Positions 11,005 to 22,446 are shown, counted from the first letter of the stretch. The stretch: DNA of 64,000 nt from Candidatus Binatia bacterium (GCA_022824205.1 JAJEAI010000088.1:1-64000), one strand, 5' to 3'. The notes: generated by a model from the sequence alone, not told the origin. Program-made: numbers and translations.

Positions 11005-11323
11005 GGTACCGCCTCCTCGAAGTTACCTCACGTTCAGTGTACGGAAGCTTACCGGACAATGCAACGCGCTGCCGTACCTGTTTCCCTGTTTCCCGTCTCC
11101 CCCACCTGTGGAGCGCTCTTACCTGGAATGCCCTCGGTATGGCTTGACTCACCGCGGGAGATTCGTTAATCACTAGCAAGTCGGTACGCTGGGACCCGGT
11201 CCCGCGTACACCCCCCCATGACCTGACCCGGATGGGTGGCACCGCGGAATCCAAGGCCACCGCCCGGATTCAGGCCTCCGAGACCGGAATCCAACGTCAG
11301 GAACAATCGACCAGAGGAGAGCC
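11005..11323. other. Divergent intergenic region between the TA/ccm operon and icd
   Basis: This region has no gene. It must hold the promoter of the toxin-antitoxin/ccm transcript (leftward) and of icd (rightward). A possible sigma-70-like pair, TTGACT (11144-11149) with GTTAAT (11165-11170), has a short 15-base spacing and is only suggestive. A ribosome-binding GAGGAGA lies just ahead of the icd ATG. Confidence 0.5.
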
Positions 11324-12586
11324 ATGGCAGACTATCTACACGTGAAAGTGCCGGAACAAGGCGAAAAGGTTACGCTTTCGGACGGCAAGGTGCAGGTTCC
11401 CGACAATCCCATCATTCCGTTCATCGAGGGTGACGGCATCGGGGTGGACATCTGGGCGGCGGCGGAGCGGGTGTTGGACGGCGCCGTGGCCAAGGCCTAC
11501 GGCGGCAAGAAGAAGATCTCCTGGATGGAGGTCTACGCCGGCGAGAAGGCCGAGGCGGTGTACGGCGACGACTGCCCGCCGAGCCTGCTGCCGCAGGAGA
11601 CCGTGGACGTCATCCGCGAGTACCTGGTGGCCATCAAGGGTCCCCTGACCACACCCGTGGGCGAAGGCTTCCGCAGCCTCAACGTCACGCTGCGCCAGGT
11701 GCTGGACCTGTACGTCTGCCTCCGGCCCGTGCGTTATTTCAAGGGCGTGCCCTCGCCGGTGGTGCGGCCCCATCTCGTGGACATGGTGATCTTCCGCGAG
11801 AACACCGAAGACATCTACGCCGGCATCGAATGGGAGACCGGCACTCCCGAAGCCGAGAAGGTGGTGAAGTTCCTGCGGGAGGAGATGGGGGTCAAGAGCA
11901 TCCGTTTCCCCGACACGGCCAGCATCGGCATCAAGCCCATCTCCATCGAAGGCTCCGAGCGCCTGATTCGCGCGGCCATCCGCTACGCCGTGGACCACAA
12001 CCGGCGCAACGTGACCCTGGTGCACAAGGGCAACATCCAGAAATACACCGAGGGCGCCTTCATGCGCTGGGGCTACGCGCTGGCCAAGCGCGAGTTCGGC
12101 GACAAGGTGGTGTCGTGGGAAGACTGCGGCGGCCGGCCGGAAGAAGGCCAGATTCTCATCAAGGACGCCATCACCGACGCCTTCCTGCAGCAGATCCTCA
12201 CCCGGCCGGACGAGTTCGACGTGATCCCCACCATGAACCTCACCGGCGACCTCATCTCGGACGCGCTGGCGGCGCAGGTGGGCGGCATCGGCATCGCGCC
12301 CGGCGGCAACATCAACTACGACAGCGGCCACGCCCTGTTCGAGGCCACCCATGGCACCGCGCCCAAGTACGCCGGCCAGGACAAGGTCAACCCCGGCTCG
12401 GTGATCCTCTCCGGCGAGATGATGCTGCGGCACCTGGGCTGGGACGAGGCCGCGGACCTGGTAATCCAGGGCCTCGAGGAAACCATCGCGCAGAAGACCG
12501 TCACCTACGATTTCGAGCGCCTCATGACCGGCGCCAAGCTGCTCAAGTGCTCGGAGTTCGGCGACGCCATCGTGGCCAACATGTAA
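11324..12586 (+). CDS. icd: NADP-dependent isocitrate dehydrogenase
   Basis: The product has 420 residues, the length of bacterial IDH type I. Substrate-binding residues lie in [13 protein letters not shown], where Ser118 corresponds to the serine phosphorylated by AceK in enteric bacteria. The Mg-binding aspartates follow in [15 protein letters not shown] (about 305-319), and the coenzyme segment [13 protein letters not shown] (about 340-352) has the Lys-Tyr pair associated with NADP use. It makes 2-oxoglutarate in the TCA cycle and is followed 12 bases later by mdh. Confidence 0.95.
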   Translation: MADYLHVKVPEQGEKVTLSDGKVQVPDNPIIPFIEGDGIGVDIWAAAERVLDGAVAKAYGGKKKISWMEVYAGEKAEAVYGDDCPPSLLPQETVDVIREYLVAIKGPLTTPVGEGFRSLNVTLRQVLDLYVCLRPVRYFKGVPSPVVRPHLVDMVIFRENTEDIYAGIEWETGTPEAEKVVKFLREEMGVKSIRFPDTASIGIKPISIEGSERLIRAAIRYAVDHNRRNVTLVHKGNIQKYTEGAFMRWGYALAKREFGDKVVSWEDCGGRPEEGQILIKDAITDAFLQQILTRPDEFDVIPTMNLTGDLISDALAAQVGGIGIAPGGNINYDSGHALFEATHGTAPKYAGQDKVNPGSVILSGEMMLRHLGWDEAADLVIQGLEETIAQKTVTYDFERLMTGAKLLKCSEFGDAIVANM

Positions 12587-12598
12587 CGCAAGGGAACC

Positions 12599-13549
12599 AT
12601 GAGCATTTCGAGACGCAAGATCGCACTTATCGGAGGCGGCAACATCGGCGGCACCATGGCGCACCTGTGCGCCATGAAGAAGCTGGGCGACGTGGTGCTC
12701 TTCGACGTCATCGACGGGCTGCCCCAGGGCAAGGCGCTGGACCTGCTCCAGTCCGCGCCCGTGGAGGGTTTTGACGCCAGCATCGTCGGCACCACCAGCT
12801 ACGAGGACATCGTCGGCGCCGACGTCTGCATCATCACCGCCGGCATCGCACGCAAGCCGGGCATGAGCCGGGACGACCTCCTGGGCACCAACGCCAAGAT
12901 CATGTCGCAGGTGTCCGAGAACATCAAAAAGTACGCGCCCGACGCCTTCGTCATCGTCATCACCAACCCGCTGGACGCCATGGTGACCCTGTGCCAGCGG
13001 GTCACCGGCTTCCCCAAGAACCAGGTGGTGGGGCAGTCGGGAATCCTGGATTCGTCGCGTTACCGCACCTTCATCGCCCAGGAATTGAACCGCTCGGTGG
13101 ACAGCGTGTCCGCCATGGTGCTGGGCGGCCACGGCGATGACATGGTGCCGGTCCGGAGCACCTGCCAGGTGGGTGGCGTGCCGGTGGAACGGCTGATCGC
13201 ATCCGAGCGGCTGGACGAGATCGAGCAGCGCGTGCGCATGGCCGGGGGCGAGATCGTCGCGCTCCTGAAGACGGGCTCGGCGTTCTACGCGCCGGCGTCG
13301 GCCGCCGTGCGCATGGCCGAGGCCTACCTTCTCGACAAGAAGGAAGTGCTTCCCTGTGCGGCCCTGCTCGAAGGCGAGTACGGCGTCCAGGGATACTACT
13401 TCTGCGTGCCCGTGCTGATCGGCGCCGGCGGCGTGGAGCAGGTCATCGAAATCGACCTGTCGGCCGGCGAGAAGGCCCAGTTCGACGAGTCCCTGTCCCA
13501 CGTGGAGGAGATCGTGGGCGCCATGGACCGGGTGCTGGGACAAGCCTAG
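12599..13549 (+). CDS. mdh: Malate dehydrogenase (LDH-like type)
   Basis: The product has 316 residues. The Rossmann motif GGGNIGGT lies at 12-19, and Asp36 after the second strand indicates NAD preference. Substrate-site arginines are Arg85 and Arg91 (in [10 protein letters not shown]) and Arg154 (in DSSRYR), with the catalytic His178 in GGHGDD. Arg85 rather than Gln at the specificity loop points to malate rather than lactate. It lies in a TCA-cycle cluster, directly after icd. Confidence 0.95.
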   Translation: MSISRRKIALIGGGNIGGTMAHLCAMKKLGDVVLFDVIDGLPQGKALDLLQSAPVEGFDASIVGTTSYEDIVGADVCIITAGIARKPGMSRDDLLGTNAKIMSQVSENIKKYAPDAFVIVITNPLDAMVTLCQRVTGFPKNQVVGQSGILDSSRYRTFIAQELNRSVDSVSAMVLGGHGDDMVPVRSTCQVGGVPVERLIASERLDEIEQRVRMAGGEIVALLKTGSAFYAPASAAVRMAEAYLLDKKEVLPCAALLEGEYGVQGYYFCVPVLIGAGGVEQVIEIDLSAGEKAQFDESLSHVEEIVGAMDRVLGQA

Positions 13550-13587
13550 GAACAGTCCTTGAGTATTTCCAGGGGTAGGGGAGTGCG

Positions 13588-13683
13588 TCCTTCGACTTCG
13601 CGACGCTTCGCGTCGCTACGGTCAGGACGAACGGCAGATGCTCCCGTTTCTTCCGTTCGTCCCGAGCGTGTCGAGGGTCCCCG
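13588..13683. repeat. Dispersed palindromic repeat between mdh and sucC
   Basis: Between mdh and sucC (13550-13737) lies a CGTCCTTCGAC... / ...GTCGAGGGTCC inverted arrangement. Inner arms are GACGAACGG and CCGTTCGTCC, and a small CGACGCTTCGCGTCG hairpin lies near 13605. This is a REP-like class different from the CATTCCCGC family elsewhere in the window. It may weaken transcription between mdh and sucC. Confidence 0.65.
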
Positions 13684-13737
13684 AGTCGGGATTGCGACGG
13701 ATGAACCTGCCTTCTTCCTGTTGAACACCGCCGTTTC

Positions 13738-14913
13738 ATGAATATCCACGAATACCAGGCGAAACAGTGGCTCGGGCGGTTCGGCGTGCCCGTCCCCCAG
13801 GGCCGGGTGGCGGCCACCGCCGGCGAGGCGCGGGCGGCGGCCCGGGAGATCGGCTTCCCGTGCGTCGTGAAGGCGCAGATCCATGCCGGCGGCCGGGGCA
13901 AGGCCGGCGGCGTGAAGTTGGTCCACGACGAGGACGAGGCGGCCGCGTTCGCCGAAGGCCTCCTGGGGAGGTCGCTGGTGACCCACCAGACCGGACCCGA
14001 GGGGCGCATCGTCCGGCGCGTGTGGGTGGAAGAGGCGTCGCGTATCGCCCGGGAGCTCTATTGCAGCATCGTGCTCGACGCCAGCGCCGGCGGCCCCGCC
14101 ATCATCGCCTGCCGCGAGGGCGGCATGGAGATCGAGGAGGTGGCGCGGGAGACGCCCGACGCCATCATCATCGAGGTGGTGGACCCTCTGGTGGGCGTGC
14201 AGCCGTTCCAGGTCCGGCGCGTCGCGGGCCGGCTGGGTTTGACCGGCAAGGAGGTGTCGGCCTTCGGCGCGCTGGTCAGGAGCCTGTACGACGCCTTTCT
14301 CAAGTCCGACTGCATGCAACTGGAGATCAATCCGCTGGCGCGGTTGGAGGACGGGCGCCTTCTGGTCCTCGACGCCAAGATGAACTTCGACGGCAACGCG
14401 CTCTTCCGCCACGCCGACGTGGTGGAGCTGCGCGACATCACCGAGGAGGATCCCAAGGAGGTCAAGGCCTCGGACCTGGGCATCTCGTACGTGGCGCTGG
14501 ACGGCAACATCGGCTGCATGGTGAACGGCGCCGGCCTGGCCATGGGCACCATGGACATCATCCAGCAGTACGGCGGCATGCCCGCCAATTTCCTCGACGT
14601 GGGCGGCGGCGCCAGCAAGGAGATGGTGGGGCAGGCGTTCCGCCTGCTGCTTTCCGATGACAAGGTGCGCGGGGTGCTGGTGAACATCTTCGGCGGCATC
14701 ATGCGCTGCGACGTCATCGCCGCGGGAGTCATCGATGCCGCCCGGGAGATCGGCGTCAGCGTGCCCCTGGTGGTGCGCCTGCAGGGCACCAACGTGGAGC
14801 AGGGCCGGGAGCTGCTGTCCAAGTCCGACCTGAGCATCATTCCGGCGGACACCATCGCGGACGCCGCGCAGAAGATCGTCGAGGCGGTACGGGCGGCGGA
14901 GGGGCGCGCATGA
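13738..14913 (+). CDS. sucC: Succinyl-CoA synthetase beta subunit
   Basis: The product has 391 residues. The N-terminus [12 protein letters not shown] and the ATP-grasp nucleotide loop [11 protein letters not shown] (about 43-53) are diagnostic. Metal and substrate positions follow in MQLEINPLA (about 194-202), and the C-terminal CoA-ligase flavodoxin-like domain contains FLDVGGGAS and [11 protein letters not shown]. It pairs with SucD for substrate-level phosphorylation. Its stop overlaps the sucD start (ATGA). Confidence 0.95.
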   Translation: MNIHEYQAKQWLGRFGVPVPQGRVAATAGEARAAAREIGFPCVVKAQIHAGGRGKAGGVKLVHDEDEAAAFAEGLLGRSLVTHQTGPEGRIVRRVWVEEASRIARELYCSIVLDASAGGPAIIACREGGMEIEEVARETPDAIIIEVVDPLVGVQPFQVRRVAGRLGLTGKEVSAFGALVRSLYDAFLKSDCMQLEINPLARLEDGRLLVLDAKMNFDGNALFRHADVVELRDITEEDPKEVKASDLGISYVALDGNIGCMVNGAGLAMGTMDIIQQYGGMPANFLDVGGGASKEMVGQAFRLLLSDDKVRGVLVNIFGGIMRCDVIAAGVIDAAREIGVSVPLVVRLQGTNVEQGRELLSKSDLSIIPADTIADAAQKIVEAVRAAEGRA

Positions 14914-15779
14914 GCATCCTCGTCAACGCCGAAACGCGCGTGCTCACCCAGGGCATCACCGGCGCCACCGGCCAGTTCCACACCCGTACGTGCAAGGAGT
15001 ACGGCACCCGGATGGTGGCCGGCGTCACTCCCGGCAAGGGCGGCACCGACTTCGAAGGCATTCCCGTTTTCGACAGCGTGGAGCAGGCGGTGCGGGAAAC
15101 CGGCGCCAACGCCAGCGTCATCTACGTGCCGCCGCCCTTCGCGGCGGACGCCATGATGGAATCGTCGGACGCCGGCGTGCCGCTGGTCATCTGCATCACC
15201 GAGGGCGTTCCGGTCCAGGACATGATGCGCGTCAAGCGCTACCTCGCCGACCGCGCCACGGTGCTCGTGGGACCCAACTGCCCCGGCGTCATCACTCCGG
15301 GCGAGTGCAAGATCGGCATCATGCCCGGCCACATCCACAAGCGCGGGCGCATCGGCGTCATCTCCCGCAGCGGCACCCTGACCTACGAGGCCGTGGACCA
15401 GCTCACGCGCCTCGGCATGGGGCAGTCCACCTGCGTCGGCATCGGCGGGGATCCCATCCGCGGGCTCAACTTCGTGGACGTGCTCGCCTTGTTCAACGAG
15501 GACGACGAAACCGAGGCCGTCGTGCTCATCGGCGAGATCGGCGGCAGTGCCGAGCAGGACGCCGCGGAATGGATCCGTGCGCACATGAAAAAGCCCGTGG
15601 TGGGTTTCATCGTGGGGCAGACGGCCCCGCCGGGAAAGCGCATGGGCCATGCCGGCGCCATCATTTCCGGAGGCAAGGGCACCGCCGCGGAGAAGGTCGA
15701 GGCATTGCGCGCCGCGGGCGTGAGCATGGCGCCAACCCCGGCGGACATCGGCCGGACCATGAAGGAGAGGTTGGGATAA
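14910..15779 (+). CDS. sucD: Succinyl-CoA synthetase alpha subunit
   Basis: The product has 289 residues. It has a CoA-binding Rossmann domain at the N-terminus ([11 protein letters not shown], about 14-24) and a ligase domain with the phosphohistidine loop [10 protein letters not shown] near residue 247. This His carries the phosphate during succinyl-CoA to succinate conversion. It is translationally coupled to sucC and followed three bases later by ndk, as in several other bacteria where NDK balances GTP and ATP pools. Confidence 0.95.
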   Translation: MSILVNAETRVLTQGITGATGQFHTRTCKEYGTRMVAGVTPGKGGTDFEGIPVFDSVEQAVRETGANASVIYVPPPFAADAMMESSDAGVPLVICITEGVPVQDMMRVKRYLADRATVLVGPNCPGVITPGECKIGIMPGHIHKRGRIGVISRSGTLTYEAVDQLTRLGMGQSTCVGIGGDPIRGLNFVDVLALFNEDDETEAVVLIGEIGGSAEQDAAEWIRAHMKKPVVGFIVGQTAPPGKRMGHAGAIISGGKGTAAEKVEALRAAGVSMAPTPADIGRTMKERLG

Positions 15780-15782
15780 CCC

Positions 15783-16208
15783 ATGGAGCGAACACTGTCG
15801 ATCGTCAAGCCGGAAGCCGTGCAGGGCGGCCACATCGGAGACATCCTGAGCCGCTTCGAGGGCGCGGGACTCAAGGTGGTGGCGGCGAAGCTCACCCGCA
15901 TGGACAAGCAGCGGGCGGAGTCCTTCTACGCCGTGCACAGGGAGCGGCCGTTCTTCAACAGCCTGACGGACTACATGTCCACCGGGCCCATCTTCGTGTC
16001 CGTCCTCGAAGGGGACGGGGCCATCGCCCGCAACCGCGAGATCATGGGCGCCACCGACCCGGCCAACGCCGTGCCGGGAACCATCCGGAAAGACCTGGGC
16101 ACCAACGTGGAGGCCAACGCCGTGCACGGCTCCGACGCCCCCGAGACCGCCGCCGCGGAGATCGCGTTCTTCTTCAACGCCGACGAGATCCAGTCGCCCA
16201 CGGTCTGA
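15783..16208 (+). CDS. ndk: Nucleoside diphosphate kinase
   Basis: The product has 141 residues. The ATP-phosphate contact Lys9 (IVKPEAV) and the catalytic His115 in [10 protein letters not shown] are both present, and the length is exactly that of bacterial NDK. It transfers the gamma phosphate between nucleoside triphosphates by a phosphohistidine intermediate. It lies three bases after sucD in the same transcript. Confidence 0.96.
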   Translation: MERTLSIVKPEAVQGGHIGDILSRFEGAGLKVVAAKLTRMDKQRAESFYAVHRERPFFNSLTDYMSTGPIFVSVLEGDGAIARNREIMGATDPANAVPGTIRKDLGTNVEANAVHGSDAPETAAAEIAFFFNADEIQSPTV

Positions 16209-16233
16209 GGTTCCCAAGGCGCCGAGCACGTCA

Positions 16234-17337
16234 TTGATTAGTGGCGGCGATTCAGCGGATCTCCGGCGGCCGATCGAGGGCCTCGGCCACGCGGAGTTGA
16301 CCGCGTGGCTGGACGCGCGCGGGCTTCCGGCCTACCGGGCCGACCAGATACGGCGCTGGCTGTTCCAGAAGTGCGCGACCGCGTTCGAGAGCATGACGGA
16401 CGTGCCCAGGGAGCTGCGGCAGGCGCTTGCGCGGTCGTTCGTCATCGGCACCGTGACCGTGCAGCACCAGAGCCGTTCCGAGGACGGCACCGTCAAGTAC
16501 CTGCTGCGCTTGCGCGACGGCAACGTCGTAGAGACGGTGTACATCCCGGAGGAGGACCGGGTGACGCTGTGCGTGTCGACGCAGGCAGGGTGCGGTCTGG
16601 GGTGCGCGTTCTGCGCCACCGCGCGCATGGGACTCAAGCGCAACCTCACCCGGGCGGAGATCGTGGACCAGATCCTCGAGGTGCAGCGCGGGTGCCCCGA
16701 GGAGCGGCGGATCTCCAACCTGGTGTTCATGGGAATGGGCGAGCCGCTGGCCAACTACGACGCCACGCGCGGAGCGCTGGAAGCCATCACCGACGCCCAC
16801 AGCGGCATGGCCATCTCGCCGCGCAAGATCACCGTCTCGACGGTGGGATTGCTGCCGCAGATGCGCCGGCTCATGGAGGAGACCCGGGTGAACCTGGCCA
16901 TCTCGCTCCATTCCGTGCGCGACGAGGTGCGCTCGGAGTTGATGCCGGTCAACCGGAAGTACCCGGTGGCGCGGTTGCTGGAGTGCTGCCGCGCTCTGCC
17001 GGTACCGCGGCGCAAGCGCATCACCTTCGAGTACCTGCTCCTGCGCGGCGTGAACGACCTCGCGGCGGACGCGGCGGAACTGGCGAAGCGGCTTCGCGGA
17101 ATCCGCTGCAAGGTGAACCTGATACCCTTCAATCCCCACGAGGGGAGCGGTTTCCACCGGCCATCGGAGGACGCCATCGAACGTTTCGGAGAAGCGCTGC
17201 GGGCCCGGGGGATACAGACCCACGTCCGCCGTCCCCGGGGCGAAGACATCCAAGCGGCCTGCGGGCAGTTGTACCACGTGGCGATGGCGCCGGAGGACGG
17301 AGCGGGGAACGGCCACGTCGCGGTCACCACGGAATAG
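16234..17337 (+). CDS. rlmN: RlmN: dual-specificity 23S rRNA/tRNA adenine-C2 methyltransferase
   Basis: The product has 367 residues. The radical-SAM cluster motif is CGLGCAFC (Cys120, Cys124, Cys127). The N-terminal accessory domain (YRADQIRRWLF) and the C-terminal methyl-carrying cysteine in DIQAACGQL (near residue 350) are those of RlmN. It methylates C2 of A2503 in 23S rRNA and A37 of some tRNAs. The start is a TTG at 16234 with a weak ribosome-binding site; no in-frame ATG is available before the accessory domain. Confidence 0.92.
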   Translation: MISGGDSADLRRPIEGLGHAELTAWLDARGLPAYRADQIRRWLFQKCATAFESMTDVPRELRQALARSFVIGTVTVQHQSRSEDGTVKYLLRLRDGNVVETVYIPEEDRVTLCVSTQAGCGLGCAFCATARMGLKRNLTRAEIVDQILEVQRGCPEERRISNLVFMGMGEPLANYDATRGALEAITDAHSGMAISPRKITVSTVGLLPQMRRLMEETRVNLAISLHSVRDEVRSELMPVNRKYPVARLLECCRALPVPRRKRITFEYLLLRGVNDLAADAAELAKRLRGIRCKVNLIPFNPHEGSGFHRPSEDAIERFGEALRARGIQTHVRRPRGEDIQAACGQLYHVAMAPEDGAGNGHVAVTTE

Positions 17338-17380
17338 CCGGTCGAGGGTTTCCGAGCAACCCGGCGAACTGGACAAGGAC

Positions 17381-18244
17381 ATGGAACAGAACACGACCCT
17401 GGGCGTCATCGGCGGCACCGGCCTGTACGAGATGGAAGGACTCGACGGGGTGCGCGAGGTGGAGGTGGAAACCCCCTTCGGCGCGCCCTCCGCTCCCTTC
17501 GTGACCGGCACCCTGGCCGGAGTGGACATGGTCTTCCTGCCGCGTCACGGCAGGGGGCATCGCCTGTTGCCCTCCGAGGTGAACAACCGCGCCAACGTCT
17601 TCGGCATGAAGAAGCTCGGCGTCGGACGGATTCTCTCGGTGAGCGCGGTGGGCAGCCTCAAGGAGGAGATCGAGCCGGGTCACGTGGTGCTGCCGGACCA
17701 GTTCATCGACCGCACCTACCGCCGTGCGAGCACGTTCTTCGGCGACGGCATCGTTGCCCACGTGCAGTTCGCCGACCCCTTGTGCAACGACCTGCGCGCC
17801 GCGGTGGCGGCGAGCGCGGCCAACGAGGACATCACGGTGCACGGCCGCGGCACCTACGTGTGCATGGAAGGGCCGCAGTTCTCCACCCGCGCCGAGTCGG
17901 CGCTGCACCGGAGCTGGGGCGCCGACGTCATCGGCATGACCAACCTCCAGGAGGCCAAGCTCGCCCGGGAAGCCGAGATCTGCTTCGCCACCATCGCCAT
18001 GGCCACGGACTACGACTGTTGGAACGAGGCCGCCGGCGACGTGGACATCGAGGAGGTCATCGCCGTGCTGCAAAGGAACGCGGACGTGGCCAAGCGCATC
18101 GTCCGGGGCACGCTGGAGGGGCTGTCCGCCGAGCGCGCCTGCCCCTGCGCCACGGCCCTGGCCATGGCCATCGTCACGGACCGCGCGCTGATCCCGGACG
18201 AGGCCCGGAAAAGGCTGGGACCGCTGGTGGACAAGTACTTGTAG
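17381..18244 (+). CDS. mtnP: S-methyl-5'-thioadenosine phosphorylase
   Basis: The product has 287 residues. The phosphate loop GGTGLYEM lies at about 11-18, with PRHGRGHR near 55 and VCMEGPQFSTRAES near 160. The MTAP-specific segment GMTNLQEAKLAREAEICFA contains the adenine-binding Asn/Asp region and is followed by ATDYDCW. It cleaves methylthioadenosine to adenine and methylthioribose-1-phosphate. The next gene is a PfkB sugar kinase, an arrangement seen in other genomes but without a proven joint role. Confidence 0.93.
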   Translation: MEQNTTLGVIGGTGLYEMEGLDGVREVEVETPFGAPSAPFVTGTLAGVDMVFLPRHGRGHRLLPSEVNNRANVFGMKKLGVGRILSVSAVGSLKEEIEPGHVVLPDQFIDRTYRRASTFFGDGIVAHVQFADPLCNDLRAAVAASAANEDITVHGRGTYVCMEGPQFSTRAESALHRSWGADVIGMTNLQEAKLAREAEICFATIAMATDYDCWNEAAGDVDIEEVIAVLQRNADVAKRIVRGTLEGLSAERACPCATALAMAIVTDRALIPDEARKRLGPLVDKYL

Positions 18245-18260
18245 CCGTCCATCTCCGGAT

Positions 18261-18290
18261 CGTCATTCCCGCGAAGCGGGAATCCAGGGG
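18261..18290. repeat. Short CATTCCCGC palindrome
   Basis: A single CGTCATTCCCGCGAAGCGGG hairpin plus AATCCAGGG lies between mtnP and the PfkB gene. It is a half-unit of the dispersed repeat family in this window. Confidence 0.7.
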
Positions 18291-18347
18291 TTGGGGGCCA
18301 AAGGTGCGTGGAATACCGTTGAACAGTAGAGGAGGAGGTTTGCTGCC

Positions 18348-19253
18348 ATGAATGTTCTGGTGGTGGGCTCGATGGCCTTCGATTCCATCGAGACCCCGCA
18401 CGGCCGTGCCGACCGGATCCTGGGAGGCTCCGCGGCCTATTTTTCCCTGGCCGCCGCGTTTTTCGCGCCGGTGCGCATCGTCGGCGTAGTGGGCGAGGAC
18501 TTTCCGGACGAGCACGTGACCGCGCTGTCGCGCAGCGGCGTGGACCTGGAGGGGTTGCAGCGCGCTCCGGGCAAGACCTTCTACTGGCACGGGCGCTACC
18601 ACGAGGACCTCAACGTGCGCGACACCCTGGAGGTCCAGCTCAACGTGTTGGAAGAATTCGTCCCACGGCTCCCCGCGGGCTACGAAGACACGGAGTACGC
18701 CTTTTTGGGCAACATGCACCCGGCGGCACAATTGGAGGTGCTGGCGCGGCTGAAGCAGCCACGGCTGGTGGCCCTCGACACCATGGACCACTGGATCCAC
18801 GAGACCCCGGAAGAGTTGCGCAAGGTCCTGGAGCGGGTCGAGACCGTGGTGATCAACGACTCCGAGGCGCGCATGCTGAGCGGACAGCACAACATCGTAC
18901 GCGCGGCCCGCGCCATCCTCAAGATGGGGCCGCGGGTGGTGCTCATCAAGCGCGGCGAGTACGGCGTCTTCCAGTTCTCCGACGCGGCGACCTTCGTGGT
19001 GCCGGCCTATCCGCTGGAAGAGGTGCTGGACCCCACCGGCGCGGGCGATTCCTTTGCCGGCGGCTTCATGGGATGCTTGGCCGCGGCCGACGCCGGGGGC
19101 GAGGATGGGCTACGTCGCGCCATCGTGTACGGCAACGTCACCGCCTCTTTCACGGTAGAGGATTTCGGCCCCCGGCGCCTGATCGCGCTGGACCGCACGG
19201 AGATCGAAGAGCGTTACCGGCGTTTCGTGGACTTGACCCGCTTTCACGACTGA
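18348..19253 (+). CDS. PfkB-family sugar/nucleoside kinase
   Basis: The product has 301 residues. PfkB signature 1 is GGSAAYFSLAAAFF (about 27-40). Signature 2, DPTGAGDSFAGGFMG (about 225-239), contains the catalytic Asp and the anion hole. The ATG at 18348 is preceded by GAGGAGG, a strong ribosome-binding site. The substrate is not identifiable; the position after mtnP might point to methylthioribose or nucleoside salvage, but MtnP already yields a phosphorylated sugar, so this is speculative. Confidence 0.86.
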   Translation: MNVLVVGSMAFDSIETPHGRADRILGGSAAYFSLAAAFFAPVRIVGVVGEDFPDEHVTALSRSGVDLEGLQRAPGKTFYWHGRYHEDLNVRDTLEVQLNVLEEFVPRLPAGYEDTEYAFLGNMHPAAQLEVLARLKQPRLVALDTMDHWIHETPEELRKVLERVETVVINDSEARMLSGQHNIVRAARAILKMGPRVVLIKRGEYGVFQFSDAATFVVPAYPLEEVLDPTGAGDSFAGGFMGCLAAADAGGEDGLRRAIVYGNVTASFTVEDFGPRRLIALDRTEIEERYRRFVDLTRFHD

Positions 19254-19271
19254 GGACGCCGGCCGGGATCC

Positions 19272-20576
19272 ATGAACATCGCAATGATCGGTACGGGTTA
19301 CGTCGGTCTGGTCACGGGAAGCTGCTTCGCCGAGACCGGGAACGACGTAGTCTGCGTGGACATCGACGAGGCCAAGATCGCGCAGCTCGAACAGGGGCGG
19401 GTGCCCTTCTACGAGCTGGGGCTGGAGGAGTTGATCCTGCGCAACACCCGCGAGGGCCGCCTGTCCTTTTCCACCGATCTGGCCGAAGCCGTACGGCGCG
19501 CGGAAACCATCTTCATAGCGGTAGGCACGCCCCAGGTGTCGGCGGGCGGCGCGGACCTGACCCAGGTGTTCGCCGTGGCCGAGAGCATCGCCGGGGCCAT
19601 GAACGGCGCCAAGATCGTGGTGACCAAGAGCACGGTTCCCGTGGGCACGGCGGCGCGCGTCCGGGCGATCATCGAAGCGCGCGCGGAGCATCCCGTGGCA
19701 GTGGTGTCGAACCCGGAGTTCCTCAAGGAAGGCGCCGCGGTGGAGGACTTCATGAAACCCGACCGGGTGGTGCTGGGTGGCGAGGACGCCGCCTCCCTCG
19801 AACTCCTCAGCCGGCTCTACGAACCCTTCGTGCGTACCGGCAAGCCCATCATCCGCACGGACTCACGCAGCGCCGAAATGAGCAAGTACGCGGCCAACGC
19901 CATCCTCGCCACCAAGATCTCATTCATCAACGAGACCGCGCGCCTGTGCGAGAAGGAGGGGGCGGACATCGAGCAGGTGAGGCGCATCGTCGGCCTCGAC
20001 CACCGCATCGGCCCGCATTCCATCTATCCGGGCATCGGCTTCGGCGGCTCCTGCCTGCCCAAGGATATCCGCGCGATGATCGCCATGGGCGGCGACGACC
20101 TGGAGATGCCGCTGTTGCGGGCGGTGGACCGGGTCAACGAGAGCCAGAAGGGGCTCTTGGTGGAGAAGGTACGGGAGCACTTCGACGGTGTGCTGGCGGA
20201 CCGGACGCTGGCCGTGTGGGGTCTGGCCTTCAAGGCGCGCACCGACGACATGCGCGAGTCCCCGGCCATCCGGGTCATCGACGGCCTCCTGGACGCGGGT
20301 GCGCGCGTGCGCGCCTTCGATCCCGAGGCCATGGACGAGGCGCGCAAGCGCTACGGCGAGCGCATCACCTGCGGCGACAACAACTACGAGGTAGCCGACG
20401 GCGCCGATGCGGTGCTCGTGCTGACGGAATGGAACGAGTTCCGCAGCCCCGACTTTCCGCGCCTGAAGACGCTCCTGCGCCGGCCCGTGCTGTTCGACGG
20501 GCGCAACCTCTACGATCCGGCGGTCATGCGGCGGCACGGCTTCACCTACTACTCCATAGGACGGGACCGTGGATAG
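19272..20576 (+). CDS. ugd: UDP-glucose 6-dehydrogenase
   Basis: The product has 434 residues. It has the NAD-binding motif [15 protein letters not shown] at the N-terminus, the catalytic-domain segment [15 protein letters not shown] (about 145-160) and the active-site Cys in [11 protein letters not shown] near residue 260. A C-terminal UDP-binding domain contains [17 protein letters not shown]. It oxidises UDP-glucose to UDP-glucuronate for polysaccharide synthesis. Its stop overlaps the lepA start by 8 bases. UDP-N-acetylmannosamine dehydrogenases are relatives, but the motifs favour the glucose enzyme. Confidence 0.93.
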   Translation: MNIAMIGTGYVGLVTGSCFAETGNDVVCVDIDEAKIAQLEQGRVPFYELGLEELILRNTREGRLSFSTDLAEAVRRAETIFIAVGTPQVSAGGADLTQVFAVAESIAGAMNGAKIVVTKSTVPVGTAARVRAIIEARAEHPVAVVSNPEFLKEGAAVEDFMKPDRVVLGGEDAASLELLSRLYEPFVRTGKPIIRTDSRSAEMSKYAANAILATKISFINETARLCEKEGADIEQVRRIVGLDHRIGPHSIYPGIGFGGSCLPKDIRAMIAMGGDDLEMPLLRAVDRVNESQKGLLVEKVREHFDGVLADRTLAVWGLAFKARTDDMRESPAIRVIDGLLDAGARVRAFDPEAMDEARKRYGERITCGDNNYEVADGADAVLVLTEWNEFRSPDFPRLKTLLRRPVLFDGRNLYDPAVMRRHGFTYYSIGRDRG

Positions 20577-22362
20577 CAGCCGCATCCGCAACTTCTGCAT
20601 CATCGCCCACATCGATCACGGCAAGTCCACCCTTGCGGATCGGCTGCTGGAGCACACCGGCGCCTTGAGCGAACGCGAGAAGACCGACCAGTTCCTGGAC
20701 AAGATGGAGCTGGAGCGCGAGCGCGGCATCACCATCAAGGCCAGCCCGGTGCGGCTCGAGTACCGCTCCCGGAGCGGGGAGGACTACGTCCTCAACCTCA
20801 TCGACACGCCCGGCCACGTGGACTTCACCTATGAGGTTTCCCGGAGCCTGGCGGCCTGCGAGGGCGCCATCCTGGTGGTGGACGCCGCCCAGGGCGTCGA
20901 GGCCCAGACCGTGGCCAACGTCTACCTGGCGCTGGATCACGACCTTCAGGTGTTCCCGGTGGTCAACAAGATCGACCTGCCAAGCGCGGACCCGGAGCGG
21001 GTCAAGGGTGAGATCGAGGACATCATCGGGATGGACAGCGCCCAGGCCATTCTCGCCAGCGCCAAGCAGGGCGTGGGCACGGAGGACGTGCTGGAGGGCA
21101 TCATCGCCAACTTCCCGCCGCCCCGGGGGGAAGAGCAGGCGCCGCTGCGCGGCCTGATCTTCGATAGTTGGTTCGACCCGTACCATGGCGCGGTGATCCT
21201 GCTGCGCGTGTTCGACGGCAGGGTGAGCACCGGCGACTCCATCCGACTCATGTCCACCGGAGGCGTGTTCGAGGTGAACCGCCTGGGGGTGTTCGCGCCG
21301 GGCCCGGTGGAGGTGGACAGCCTCGGTCCGGGCGAGGTGGGCTTCCTCATGGCCTCCATCAAGAACATCCGCGAGGCGCGCATGGGCGACACCGTCACCA
21401 GCCACAAGCGCCCCACGAGCGCACCCATGGAGGGTTTCCGGCCGCTCAAGCCCATGGTGTTCAGCGGGCTCTACCCCACCGACTCCGGTCGGTACCAGTC
21501 CTTGAGGACGGCGCTGGAGAAGCTCAGCCTGAACGATTCGTCCTTCACCTACGAGCCGGAGACGTCCCAGGCGCTGGGCTTCGGCTTTCGCTGCGGCTTC
21601 CTCGGACTGTTGCACCTCGACATCGTGCACGAGCGGGTGGAGCGGGAGTTCGACCTCTCCCTCATCACCACCGCGCCCACGGTGGTCTACCAGGTGACCA
21701 CGCACGGCGGGGAGGTGCTGGCCATCGACAACCCGGTGGCCTTTCCCAACGAGGCCGACATCGAGACGATCGAGGAACCCTTCATCCGGGCCACCATCCA
21801 TCTGCCGCAGGACTACCTCGGAGCAGTCCTCACACTGTGCGAGGAAAAGCGCGGCGTCCAGCAGGAGTTGCGCTACGCCGGTCTCAACCGCGCCATTGTG
21901 ACTTACGAGCTGCCGCTGAACGAAATCGTGTTCGACTTCTACGACCGCCTCAAGTCCCTGAGCCGGGGCTATGCCTCCATGGACTACGAGATGGTCGGCA
22001 TGCGGGCGTCCAAGCTGGTGAAGCTGGACGTGCGCATCAACGGCGACGTCGTGGACGCCATGTCGCTGATCGTGCACCGCGACAAGGCCTACGTGCGCGG
22101 CCGCGACATGGTGCAGCGCATGCGCGAAATGATCCCGCGGCAGCTTTTCGAGGTGGTGATCCAGGCGGCCATCGGGAGCCGGGTCATCGCGCGGGAGTCG
22201 GTGAAGGCGCTGCGCAAGAACGTCACCGCCAAGTGCTACGGCGGCGACATCACCCGCAAGCGCAAACTCCTGGAACGGCAGAAGGAAGGCAAGAAGCGCA
22301 TGAAGTCGGTGGGGCGGGTGGAGATCCCGCAGGAGGCATTCCTCGCCGCCCTCAAGGTCTGA
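20569..22362 (+). CDS. lepA: Elongation factor 4 (LepA)
   Basis: The product has 597 residues from GTG 20569. GTPase motifs are G1 AHIDHGKS (13-20), switch [10 protein letters not shown] (about 50-58), G3 DTPGH and G4 NKID. The LepA-specific C-terminal domain includes [23 protein letters not shown] near the end. It is a ribosome-binding GTPase that acts on stalled or misassembled ribosomes. Like lepA in many bacteria, it is followed by lepB. Confidence 0.97.
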   Translation: MDSSRIRNFCIIAHIDHGKSTLADRLLEHTGALSEREKTDQFLDKMELERERGITIKASPVRLEYRSRSGEDYVLNLIDTPGHVDFTYEVSRSLAACEGAILVVDAAQGVEAQTVANVYLALDHDLQVFPVVNKIDLPSADPERVKGEIEDIIGMDSAQAILASAKQGVGTEDVLEGIIANFPPPRGEEQAPLRGLIFDSWFDPYHGAVILLRVFDGRVSTGDSIRLMSTGGVFEVNRLGVFAPGPVEVDSLGPGEVGFLMASIKNIREARMGDTVTSHKRPTSAPMEGFRPLKPMVFSGLYPTDSGRYQSLRTALEKLSLNDSSFTYEPETSQALGFGFRCGFLGLLHLDIVHERVEREFDLSLITTAPTVVYQVTTHGGEVLAIDNPVAFPNEADIETIEEPFIRATIHLPQDYLGAVLTLCEEKRGVQQELRYAGLNRAIVTYELPLNEIVFDFYDRLKSLSRGYASMDYEMVGMRASKLVKLDVRINGDVVDAMSLIVHRDKAYVRGRDMVQRMREMIPRQLFEVVIQAAIGSRVIARESVKALRKNVTAKCYGGDITRKRKLLERQKEGKKRMKSVGRVEIPQEAFLAALKV

Positions 22363-22446
22363 TTCAAAGTTCAGGGTTAAGGTGTTAAATTCAGTAACGG
22401 TTTCACAAGACCCGCGCCAAAGCCGGAAAGACATCAAGGACCTCGA

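Noticed and set aside
11336-13543. 735-codon frame antisense to icd and mdh
   Set aside because: It spans two well-supported enzymes, has no motifs, and is the expected consequence of G/C at third codon positions.
14058-16229. 723-codon frame antisense to sucC, sucD and ndk
   Set aside because: It has no recognisable domain and crosses three conserved genes.
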